In this document: positions 7,837-14,311 of the stretch, one piece after another
Layout of the letters: the number at the start of each line of letters is the position of its first letter
How positions within the stretch are numbered: position 1 is the first letter of the stretch
Assembly: GCA_900766785.1 (NCBI GenBank)
Contig: CAAFWT010000167.1
Location: 1-14,311 of the forward strand
Reading direction: 5' to 3'
DNA length: 14,311 bases
From: an uncultured Paraprevotella sp.
Lineage (GTDB): Bacteria; Bacteroidota; Bacteroidia; Bacteroidales; Bacteroidaceae
Notes under the pieces: model-generated
Seen by the model: the letters and a program-made list of their open reading frames with translations, nothing else
The model's database searches: none
Told to the model about the DNA's origin: nothing
Translations under genes and position numbers: made by a program

Positions 7837-7844
7837 CAAAATTA
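7837..7844 (-). promoter_or_regulatory. Bacteroidetes -7 promoter box for the yceD operon
   Basis: The minus strand reads TAATTTTG, an exact match to the Bacteroidetes consensus TAnnTTTG, followed by CACCCCG and the yceD ATG. Only 7 bases separate box and start codon, implying a very short or absent 5' leader. No clean -33 TTTG box stands at the expected distance. The box lies between the histidine kinase stop codon and yceD, so the housekeeping operon can start independently of the kinase gene. Confidence 0.68.
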
Positions 7845-7892
7845 CGAATTTTTCGCTGAACAGGCTAATAAAGAGCCTTATTTTTTCCTGAC

Positions 7893-9050
7893 TTAGTGTA
7901 TTTTGAGCTCTATACGGAAGGTTGTGCCATGTCCCACCTCGGAGGATTTCACATATATCCGTCCGTGATGATACTCCTCCACAATACGTTTTGCCAGGGA
8001 GAGACCCAAGCCCCAACCGCGTTTCTTGGTAGTAAACCCTGGGGTAAATACGGTTCGGAACATATTTCGGGGGATGCCCTTGCCAGTATCAGAAACCTCC
8101 ACCACAGCATGATTGTCCTCACAGAAAGCTGTCAGGACGATGCTTCCCTCGCCTTCCATGGCATCAATGGCATTCTTACAGAGATTCTCCACCACCCACT
8201 CGAAGAGGGAGGAACACATGGGAACAATGATGGGTTGCTGGGGGAGCACACAGGAGAGATGCACACGATTGCTGGCTCGGCGGCTGATGTACTGTGTCAC
8301 ATTATCCAGCACTGCATCCAAGCTCTCGGGACGGAGCTCTGGGAGCGAACCTATCTTACTGAACCTCTCTGCTATGCGCTGCAGGCGTTCCACATCCTTA
8401 CCCATCTCGGGCAGCAAGCTGTCATCGGGATAGGTCTCCCTAAGCACTTCCTGCCAGGCCATCAGACTGCTGATGGGTGTACCCAGCTGATGTGCTGTCT
8501 CCTTGCTCAATCCCACCCACACCTTGTTCTGCTCGGCACGTTTACTACTGAGCAAGGCAAAGATGGCCACAACAACAAACACGAAGACAAGGCCGAGCTG
8601 CACATAAGGCCACCAAGCCAGTCGGCGCAGAAGCAGACTGTCGGCATAACAGATTTCCATATAATCCGAAGAGGACAGATACACACGTATCACCCTGCCG
8701 GCTTCGGCCATCGAACGGGCCTTCTGCCTCACCTCCCGCATCTGCTCCTGGGGACTTCCGTCACGCATAGGGATATTCCTGTAGTCCTGTACCTCTCCTT
8801 CCCGGTCAAGCACAACCACAGGAATGGTGCTGTTGCTATTGAGAACGGTGAGCACCAGAGTGAGGTCGGTATATTCATCTGCACTGTTGAGCGAGCGCAT
8901 GGCCTCGGCCCATATCTCCATCTTGCGCTGTTCCTCACGCTTGAGGTCACGCACCAGGAAATGGGAGATGACCAGCGAACCTACGCTCATCACCACAGCC
9001 ATTGCCACCAGCAGGATCTTCACCTGCCGCATTCTGTCTATCCACTGCAT
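7893..9050 (-). CDS. Membrane sensor histidine kinase, orphan in this window
   Basis: 385 residues. Two membrane segments (about 10-33 and 148-168) enclose a roughly 115-residue presumably periplasmic sensor region of no family I recognise. No HAMP domain is evident; the second helix leads almost directly to the phosphoacceptor region KETAHQLGTPISSLMAWQE, with His187. The HATPase domain follows: N box VVENLCKNAIDAM (Asn293), G1 box VSDTGKGIP (Asp321), F/G2 region FTPGFTTKKRGWGLGLSLAKRIV (335-356). All catalytic elements look intact. The HQLGTP form of the H box differs from the common HELRTP but is seen in Bacteroidetes kinases. No response regulator is encoded next to it; the downstream neighbour yceD has its own promoter, and a peptidase gene is divergent at 9230. 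Signal and partner are unknown. Confidence 0.92.
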   Translation of the reverse strand: MQWIDRMRQVKILLVAMAVVMSVGSLVISHFLVRDLKREEQRKMEIWAEAMRSLNSADEYTDLTLVLTVLNSNSTIPVVVLDREGEVQDYRNIPMRDGSPQEQMREVRQKARSMAEAGRVIRVYLSSSDYMEICYADSLLLRRLAWWPYVQLGLVFVFVVVAIFALLSSKRAEQNKVWVGLSKETAHQLGTPISSLMAWQEVLRETYPDDSLLPEMGKDVERLQRIAERFSKIGSLPELRPESLDAVLDNVTQYISRRASNRVHLSCVLPQQPIIVPMCSSLFEWVVENLCKNAIDAMEGEGSIVLTAFCEDNHAVVEVSDTGKGIPRNMFRTVFTPGFTTKKRGWGLGLSLAKRIVEEYHHGRIYVKSSEVGHGTTFRIELKIH

Positions 9051-9196
9051 TGTTTGATAATAACGTACCGAGAGCCCGTTTTATTGCAGAGAAACAGCAA
9101 TTTGGCTTCCGAAAAGTCATACCGAGCTGATACTGTACCCCTGCTGCAGCCCACCCCCACATGCTTGATCGTGCTTAATATTGAAAAATCATACCC

Positions 9197-9224
9197 TTGA
9201 GAAACGAAATATGTACTACCTTTG
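9197..9224 (+). promoter_or_regulatory. Bacteroidetes-type promoter for the C11 peptidase gene
   Basis: The -7 box TACCTTTG (9217-9224) matches TAnnTTTG exactly. A -33-like CTTG ending at 9199 stands 17 bases upstream, a little closer than the usual 19 or more. The ATG at 9230 is 5 bases past the -7 box, so the transcript would have almost no leader. This also argues against translation from the upstream in-frame TTG at 9197, which overlaps the -33 element and would not be transcribed. Confidence 0.68.
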
Positions 9225-9229
9225 CTCTC

Positions 9230-10384
9230 ATGAAAGGAAATCTACTGCATATTCTATTTTGGAGCATCATACTCTGCCTGTCCTGTGAGCACGAGAGCCC
9301 TCAGCCCAGACAGGAGTCGGAACGAACGGTCATCGTGTATGCTGTGGCAGAGAACAGCCTGTCCTACAGTGCAGTCATGGACTCCATGGAAATGGCCAAG
9401 GCTGTGAAGGATATTCCCAGCAACTGTAACCTCATCGTGTATATAGACCGCAACCAGTGGCCCACCGTCACAGTCATGAACTCCAAGGATGGCGTAAAAC
9501 TGTGGAAGAGATACACTCGCGATCTGGACAGTGCCGACTCTCTGACCATGCTGCACACACTTACCGAACTGACAAAGGCCTTCCCGTCCAAGCACTACGG
9601 ACTGGTATTGTGGTCGCATGCAAGCGGATGGATACCCAAGAGGAAAGCCTTCGGTATAGACAACAACCATAACAGCAACTATTCCAACTCTGGCACGGAA
9701 CTGGAGATTCCTGCCTTGAGGGGCATACTGGAGCAACTGCCACACCTGGACTTTATCCTCTCTGATGCCTGTCTGATGCAGACGGTGGAAGTGGCACACG
9801 AACTGAGGCAGGTGACCGACTATCTGATAGGGTCTCCATCGGAAATCCCCGGAGAAGGGGCTCCCTATGACCGAATCATGTTGCCTATGATGCAAGGCAA
9901 TGCCACAGAAATAGCCGAACAGTATTATCAGTATTTCACCGACCGCCAGGGAGTGGCACTCTCAGTGGTGGACTGCCGGCAGATGGATAGTCTGGCCATA
10001 GCGACCGCCCCATTGATAGAGAGATTCTGGGCCGACAGAGCGGAGGTGGACGTGCTGGGAGTACAACGTTATCACACCTTTGAGACGAGCGCTCATAATC
10101 CCGAAGCACAGGACATACGTGGCATGATGCACAAACTATTGCCCGACAGCATTTATGAAGCCTGGGAGCAAGTGCTCCTGCGCACGGTGGTCTGGCACAA
10201 GGCCACATACTCCTGGGATAGCGTCTATCCAGGCAATGAGCATCACACCCTTACAGACTCGGAATTCTATTCGGGACTCTCCATGTTCGTACCTCAGGAG
10301 AAATACGAACCTTATGGATGGAACCTTGCTTTCCACAATACCAGTTGGTATTGGGCTGCCGGATGGCAGCAGACAGGATGGTGA
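9230..10384 (+). CDS. Clostripain-related (C11 family) cysteine peptidase, putative lipoprotein
   Basis: 384 residues from ATG 9230. The N-terminus is a hydrophobic signal (MKGNLLHILFWSIILCLSC) with a likely lipidated Cys at 19, suggesting membrane or surface attachment; the lipobox is imperfect because -3 is Cys. The catalytic pair of clan CD peptidases is visible: His130 in LVLWSHASGW and Cys181 in LSDACLMQTVEVA, each after a hydrophobic strand, as in clostripain. The segment SEIPGEGAPYD (204-214) is another recurrent family feature. C11 enzymes usually cleave after Arg or Lys and may need autoprocessing; neither the specificity nor a processing site can be read here. A frame extension to TTG 9197 is rejected because it overlaps the promoter. 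Divergent from the histidine kinase; pepP follows after 88 nt with its own promoter box. Confidence 0.9.
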   Translation: MKGNLLHILFWSIILCLSCEHESPQPRQESERTVIVYAVAENSLSYSAVMDSMEMAKAVKDIPSNCNLIVYIDRNQWPTVTVMNSKDGVKLWKRYTRDLDSADSLTMLHTLTELTKAFPSKHYGLVLWSHASGWIPKRKAFGIDNNHNSNYSNSGTELEIPALRGILEQLPHLDFILSDACLMQTVEVAHELRQVTDYLIGSPSEIPGEGAPYDRIMLPMMQGNATEIAEQYYQYFTDRQGVALSVVDCRQMDSLAIATAPLIERFWADRAEVDVLGVQRYHTFETSAHNPEAQDIRGMMHKLLPDSIYEAWEQVLLRTVVWHKATYSWDSVYPGNEHHTLTDSEFYSGLSMFVPQEKYEPYGWNLAFHNTSWYWAAGWQQTGW

Positions 10385-10427
10385 GAAGTTTCGCCCCACA
10401 GATTCTCTTATTTACAATAAAAGTCTG

Positions 10428-10435
10428 TAACTTTG
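10428..10435 (+). promoter_or_regulatory. Bacteroidetes -7 promoter box for the Xaa-Pro aminopeptidase gene
   Basis: TAACTTTG matches TAnnTTTG and lies 37 bases before the ATG at 10473, leaving a leader of roughly 30 nt. No clean -33 TTTG was found. An imperfect inverted repeat, ACAGA at 10398-10402 with TCTGT at 10424-10428, covers the region just upstream; it could be a weak terminator for the preceding gene or chance. Confidence 0.58.
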
Positions 10436-10472
10436 TGCTGTAATCATATAATCCTCTTAAGATACACGCGCC

Positions 10473-11879
10473 ATGTTATTCAGCAAAGAAACATACATGC
10501 AAAGGCGACAGACACTCAAAAAGCGCCTTGGCAGTGGACTTGTACTCCTTTTCGGAAACAATGATTCACCAGCAAACTATCCTTCCAATGTATACCGATT
10601 CCGTCAGGACAGCTCTTTCCTGTACTTCTACGGGCAACATCGCGAAGGACTGGTGGGGGTGATAGACATCGACGAAGACCAAGAATATCTCATAGGAGAT
10701 GATATCAGCATAGAGGATATCGTATGGTTCGGACAGGTGGACAGCGTGGCAGACATGGCCTGCCAATGCGGGGTGCCCAATACGGCTCCCATGAAAGCCC
10801 TGCAGGAAATGGTGAGCAAGGCCAAGCAGAAAGGACAGCGGATACACTTCCTGCCTCCTTACCGTCACGACATCATGATCCAGATCATGGACCTCACCGG
10901 CATTCATCCACGCGAACAGCGTGCCCAGGCTTCACTGGAACTCATCATGGCCGTCATCGACCAGCGTGCCGTAAAGAGCCCTGAAGAGATAGAAGAGATA
11001 GAGCGTGCCTGCGCCATCGGCTATGAGATGCACACCACAGCCATGCGTATGTGCCGACCAGGAGTCACCGAGCAGAACATCTCGGGTGTAATAAGCGGAA
11101 TAGCCAGTAGCCGTGGCTGTATGGTATCCTTCCCCTCCATAGTCACCATGCACGGAGAAATCATGCACGGATACCCCAGTCCGAGACCCCTGGAGGCAGG
11201 TAGACTATTGCTGTGTGATGCAGGAGCCGAAACAAATGAGAACTATTGCAGCGACAATACACGCACAACTCCCGTTAGCGGAACATTCACACAGAAGCAG
11301 AGAGAGATTTACAGCATCGTGGAGGAATGTCACGACCATGCTCTGCAAGTGGCAGCCCCCGATGTCAAATGGTGGGACGTGCATATGTCCGTGTGCCGAA
11401 TCATGACGGAGCGCCTCAAGGAGCTCGGACTCATGAAGGGAGACACCGATGAGGCTGTAAGAGCTGGTGCACATGCCATGTTCATGCCCCACGGACTGGG
11501 ACATATGATGGGCATGGACGTTCATGACATGGAAGGCTTAGGACAGACGTACGTAGGATTTGACGAAGAGGTTCGTCCTAATCTGGATCAGTTCGGCACC
11601 AACTGTCTTCGCTGTGGACGACGTCTGCATGAGGGTTGGGTGATGACCGACGAACCAGGCATCTACTTTATCCCTGCGCTCATCGACGACTGGAAGAGCA
11701 AAGGACATTGTGCAGAATTCCTCTGCTTTGATAAGATAGAGACCTACAAGGACTTTGGAGGCATCCGTCTGGAGGACGACATCCTCATCACAGCACAGGG
11801 ATGTCGTTTCCTGGGCAAGAATACTATCCCCTACCACATAGACGACGTAGAGCGATACATAGCAGAGCAGCAAGATTAG
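10473..11879 (+). CDS. pepP: Xaa-Pro aminopeptidase, M24B family
   Basis: 468 residues, a normal length for aminopeptidase P, a cytoplasmic dimetal enzyme that removes the N-terminal residue before proline. An N-terminal aminopeptidase P domain (about 1-140, with NVYRFRQDSSFLYFYG) precedes the pita-bread M24 domain. All five metal ligands are present: Asp249 in LLCDAGAET, Asp261 in CSDNTRT, His344 in HGLGHMMG, Glu394 in TDEPGIY and Glu434 in GIRLEDD. The accessory histidines His340 and His351 are also present. There is no signal peptide. It has its own -7 box upstream, and a C1 peptidase gene follows after 33 nt, probably in the same transcript. This enzyme would finish digestion of proline peptides released by secreted peptidases. 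Confidence 0.95.
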   Translation: MLFSKETYMQRRQTLKKRLGSGLVLLFGNNDSPANYPSNVYRFRQDSSFLYFYGQHREGLVGVIDIDEDQEYLIGDDISIEDIVWFGQVDSVADMACQCGVPNTAPMKALQEMVSKAKQKGQRIHFLPPYRHDIMIQIMDLTGIHPREQRAQASLELIMAVIDQRAVKSPEEIEEIERACAIGYEMHTTAMRMCRPGVTEQNISGVISGIASSRGCMVSFPSIVTMHGEIMHGYPSPRPLEAGRLLLCDAGAETNENYCSDNTRTTPVSGTFTQKQREIYSIVEECHDHALQVAAPDVKWWDVHMSVCRIMTERLKELGLMKGDTDEAVRAGAHAMFMPHGLGHMMGMDVHDMEGLGQTYVGFDEEVRPNLDQFGTNCLRCGRRLHEGWVMTDEPGIYFIPALIDDWKSKGHCAEFLCFDKIETYKDFGGIRLEDDILITAQGCRFLGKNTIPYHIDDVERYIAEQQD

Positions 11880-11912
11880 CATTTATCATACATTCAATTC
11901 AAATACTAAAAA

Positions 11913-13124
11913 ATGAGAAAACTCATCATTATGGCCGTGGCTGCACTTTCTGTTGCACCTGCCATGGCAAAGGCAAAGAAAGAGGCTGTCAACAAGGACA
12001 CCCTCATCTTCACCACCATCGTAGAGAACCCCGTCACCAGCATCAAGAACCAGAACAGTTCGGGAACGTGCTGGGCGTACTCATCCCTGGCATTCCTTGA
12101 GAGCGAAATCATCAAGAAACATCCTGAGATGAAGGACATCGACCTGTGTGAATCATTCCTCGTAAGCAAGACATACGTGGACCGTGCCGACAAGCACGTG
12201 CGCACTCATGGCGACGCCAGCTTCTCACAGGGCGGCAGTTTCGAGGATGCCATCTACTGTATGAAGCACAACGGACTCATCCCCGAAGGCATTATGCCCT
12301 ACCCCATCACACTCTATGGTGATTCTCTCTACAGCTTCGGAGCTTTCTTCCCTCCCATGGAAGCTTATCTCAAAGCCATTGCCACAAGCGATGCAAAGAA
12401 GATCAACCCCGCATGGAAAAAGAACCTGCAGAGCATGCTTGACAATTACTTCGGAGTGTGCCCCACAGAATTTGAATACAAGGGCAAGAAGTACACCCCA
12501 CAATCATTCGTCAAGGAGTATCTCACCCTGGACCCCAATGATTACGTCTCTCTGACCAGTTACTCTCACCAGCCCTTCTACTCCACCTTCGCTCTGGAGA
12601 TTCAGGACAACTGGCGTTGGGCAAGCAGTTACAACCTCCCCCTCGATGAGCTGATGCGCGTGATGGAGGAGGGCGTGAAGAACGGATGGACCTTTGCCTG
12701 GGGTGCCGATGTCAGCGAAGAGGGATTCAGCCGCCGCTCTGGCAAGAACAAGTGTGTGGCCATCGTACCAGACACCAAGCAGACAGCAGGAGTGGGCAGC
12801 GACCAGAGCAGATGGACCGGAGAGAAAGAGGGAGCCAAGATCTCTGAAGCCGACGGAGCTGGCGAAAAGGTCATCACACAGGAGATGCGCCAGTTGGCTT
12901 ATGACAACTGGGAGACCACCGATGACCACGGCATGCAAATCTATGGTATCGCCAAAGACCAGAACGGGAAGGAATATTTCATGATGAAGAACTCATGGGG
13001 AGACCATGGCCCATACAAGGGATTCTGGTATGTGAGCAAGCCCTATGCTGCTTACAAGACCATGAACATAGTCATCAACAAGAATGCCATTCCTGCAGAC
13101 ATCCGCACCAAGCTGGGCATCTGA
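11913..13124 (+). CDS. Exported C1 papain-like peptidase, PepC/bleomycin hydrolase type
   Basis: 403 residues. It begins with a signal peptide (MRKLIIMAVAALSVAPAMA, cleavage after about residue 19), so unlike the cytosolic bleomycin hydrolase and PepC it should act in the periplasm or outside. The papain triad is in place: Gln47 as oxyanion residue and Cys53 in NQNSSGTCWAYSS, His339 in DDHGMQIYG and Asn360 in MMKNSWGDHG. The long insertion between the Cys and His parts (about 100-320) is typical of the C1B group. At 403 residues it is somewhat shorter than PepC (about 440-450). The ATG follows an A-rich stretch (ctaaaaa) common at Bacteroidetes starts; no -7 box was seen in the 33 nt after pepP, so the two are probably co-transcribed and end at the terminator at 13151. 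Confidence 0.93.
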   Translation: MRKLIIMAVAALSVAPAMAKAKKEAVNKDTLIFTTIVENPVTSIKNQNSSGTCWAYSSLAFLESEIIKKHPEMKDIDLCESFLVSKTYVDRADKHVRTHGDASFSQGGSFEDAIYCMKHNGLIPEGIMPYPITLYGDSLYSFGAFFPPMEAYLKAIATSDAKKINPAWKKNLQSMLDNYFGVCPTEFEYKGKKYTPQSFVKEYLTLDPNDYVSLTSYSHQPFYSTFALEIQDNWRWASSYNLPLDELMRVMEEGVKNGWTFAWGADVSEEGFSRRSGKNKCVAIVPDTKQTAGVGSDQSRWTGEKEGAKISEADGAGEKVITQEMRQLAYDNWETTDDHGMQIYGIAKDQNGKEYFMMKNSWGDHGPYKGFWYVSKPYAAYKTMNIVINKNAIPADIRTKLGI

Positions 13125-13150
13125 TTCTATCATAAAGCGATATATCTAAT

Positions 13151-13190
13151 AGAGCAGGAGAAGGACACTCATCCTTCTCCTGCTCTTTTT
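13151..13190 (+). terminator. Strong intrinsic terminator after the C1 peptidase gene
   Basis: AGAGCAGGAGAAGGA (13151-13165) pairs perfectly over 15 bp with TCCTTCTCCTGCTCT (13172-13186), around the 6-nt loop CACTCA, and is followed by TTTTATTAT. It lies 27 bases past the stop codon. On the minus strand the stem is followed by ATTAGAT, a poorer U-tract, so it mainly ends the plus-strand transcript but could also help stop recQ, whose stop codon is at 13248. Confidence 0.92.
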
Positions 13191-13247
13191 ATTATACGAC
13201 ACCTTCCCATAGCACTCAACGGAGAGATGATTGAGGAGGAATTGTCT

Positions 13248-14289
13248 CTAATCGTGTATCTTTCCCAATTGGATGAAACGGCCATCCATCACTATCTCTT
13301 CGCGTGCCCTCATATAGTCCACCACCTGCTCCACCTGTACAGAAGGCTCTTGTGGCAGACACAGATGTTCCGCCTCTACAGGACCTTCAGAGAGCAAGGA
13401 GATGATGGCATGACGGATACGGTGAAAATCATCATCGCTCACATGCCTTTGGGATTCTTCCTGGCATACATCACAGATGCCGCAGGAGGTGGTTCGCTGT
13501 TCACCGAAATAGCGTAACAGCATACTGCTCCGGCATTGGTCGGTGGCTCTGACATACTCCTGCATAGCTTTCAGACGATACTCAAACGAACGTTTGCGGT
13601 CTGCATAACAAGAGGCGGGGAAGGTGATATCCACGCGTTCCAGTCTGCGGGAAAGAAAGGTTATGTGCGGCACATTCTTGCGAGGTATATAGCTGATTAC
13701 TTCCCGCTTGGAGAAATCTGCCAGACAATGATACACCTCATCCACACTGGCTTGGGACTCTGATGCTACAAGCGCTTCATCAATGAAAACATAATCCACA
13801 AAGATTCCTCCATAATGACGGAAGAGGGACATGAAGATGGGTTCGCTGCGAGCATCAAGGAGTCTGAACAAGGCGTTGCGTGTGGCATTGACACGCACAC
13901 GGCTCTGCCCTTCCTCGGCATCCTGGTAACTGATATATCCGGCATTGGACAATATGTCCAGTGCACTCTGAAGCATAAAGGGGTGATAATGGAAGAAACG
14001 ACAAAACTGAGCAATATTGAACTCACGCGTCACATGCCAGCCATCACCTACTGCCAACTGATAATAGCAGCAGATATCCTCATATACATTGCGGATATAA
14101 TCCACGTTGGGATAACGCTGACCGGAACGTCGCTCCGAATACTGCAACTCCTTGCCGTCCAGGATGATTATGCTGCGGGCAGGAAGTCCGTCGCGACCGG
14201 CACGACCAGCCTCCTGAAAGTATTCCTCGATGCTGTCGGGGATATCCAGGTGAACCACAAGGCGCACATCGGCCTTGTCTATACCCATA
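13248..14289 (-). CDS. recQ: RecQ-family ATP-dependent DNA helicase, C-terminal part (5' end missing)
   Basis: 346 complete codons of a 3'-5' DNA repair helicase; the N-terminal ATPase part lies off the contig. The visible start, MGIDKADVRLVVHLDIPDS, is the conserved internal motif V region (normally FGMGIDKPDVR), so this Met is not a start codon. The preceding base, 14289, fits the third position of the expected Gly codon. Motif VI QEAGRAGRDG follows at 25-34. A winged-helix-like region comes next (about 60-210), then a zinc-binding module with Cys252, Cys269, Cys272 and Cys275 in QCRSSMLLRYFGE and CGICDVC. The cysteine spacing matches E. coli RecQ, but the module lies far later in the chain, an arrangement I recall from other Bacteroidetes RecQ proteins. 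No HRDC domain is evident. It is convergent with the C1 peptidase gene. Confidence 0.93.
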
Positions 14290-14311
14290 AGATCGGAAGA
14301 GCGTCGTGTAG
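14290..14311 (+). other. Illumina adapter sequence (assembly contamination)
   Basis: The last 22 bases read AGATCGGAAGAGCGTCGTGT then AG, identical to the start of the Illumina TruSeq/universal adapter as read through from an insert. The recQ reading frame loses agreement with its family exactly here: the expected Gly codon before MGIDK is interrupted at 14290. These bases should be trimmed and not translated. Confidence 0.97.

Noticed and set aside
7862..7888. Short hairpin AGGCT/AGCCT followed by a T-tract on the plus strand
   Set aside because: The stem is only 5 bp, and no plus-strand gene ends upstream. On the minus strand, where it could serve the kinase gene, no U-tract follows.
9197..9199. 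TTG as start of the C11 peptidase
   Set aside because: It overlaps the likely -33 element and lies upstream of the -7 box, so it should not be in the transcript. ATG 9230 gives a proper lipoprotein signal.
7896..9200. 434-residue plus-strand open frame
   Set aside because: It mirrors the histidine kinase gene on the other strand. The kinase has all H, N and G boxes, while this frame is His-rich and resembles no family.

Overview
The window looks like one metagenome-assembled contig from a Bacteroidales bacterium, most likely Prevotella or a close relative. The gene order yceD-rpmF-fabH-era-der is typical of Bacteroidetes. TAnnTTTG promoter boxes sit just upstream of several start codons, Shine-Dalgarno signals are mostly weak, and there are many exported peptidases and lipoproteins. 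The genus is an inference from composition and gene order, with no marker-gene search behind it. The last 22 bases match an Illumina adapter, so the right edge is an assembly artefact and not genome.

Layout. Bases 1-296 carry no gene; they hold a 22-bp-period repeat at the extreme left edge and a hairpin before the first gene. A long minus-strand block follows, read from high to low coordinates: sensor histidine kinase (9050-7893), yceD (7829-7302), rpmF (7293-7114, too short for many gene finders), fabH (6968-5874), era (5855-4974), der (4963-3653), a small putative lipoprotein (about 3593-3162) and an exported M16 zinc peptidase (about 3116-297). A plus-strand block, divergent from the kinase, follows: a clostripain-like C11 lipoprotein peptidase (9230-10384), an M24 Xaa-Pro aminopeptidase (10473-11879), an exported C1 papain-like peptidase (11913-13124) and a strong intrinsic terminator (13151-13190). 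A convergent recQ fragment (minus, 13248-14289) runs off the right edge.

How the genes fit together. The central minus block is a conserved housekeeping cluster joining 23S rRNA and ribosome assembly (YceD, L32, Era, Der) to the first condensation of fatty acid synthesis (FabH). The flanks are protein-degrading: M16 on one side, and C11, M24 and C1 enzymes on the other. This fits a gut or oral commensal that uses peptides, with surface or periplasmic endopeptidases and a peptidase for proline peptides.

I found no CRISPR array, insertion sequence, phage gene, tRNA or rRNA, and no convincing new defence or biosynthetic system. The points that deserve attention are the adapter-capped edge, two start codons informed by promoter position, the structured rpmF-fabH spacer, the FabH tail, the RecQ architecture and the unassigned lipoprotein.
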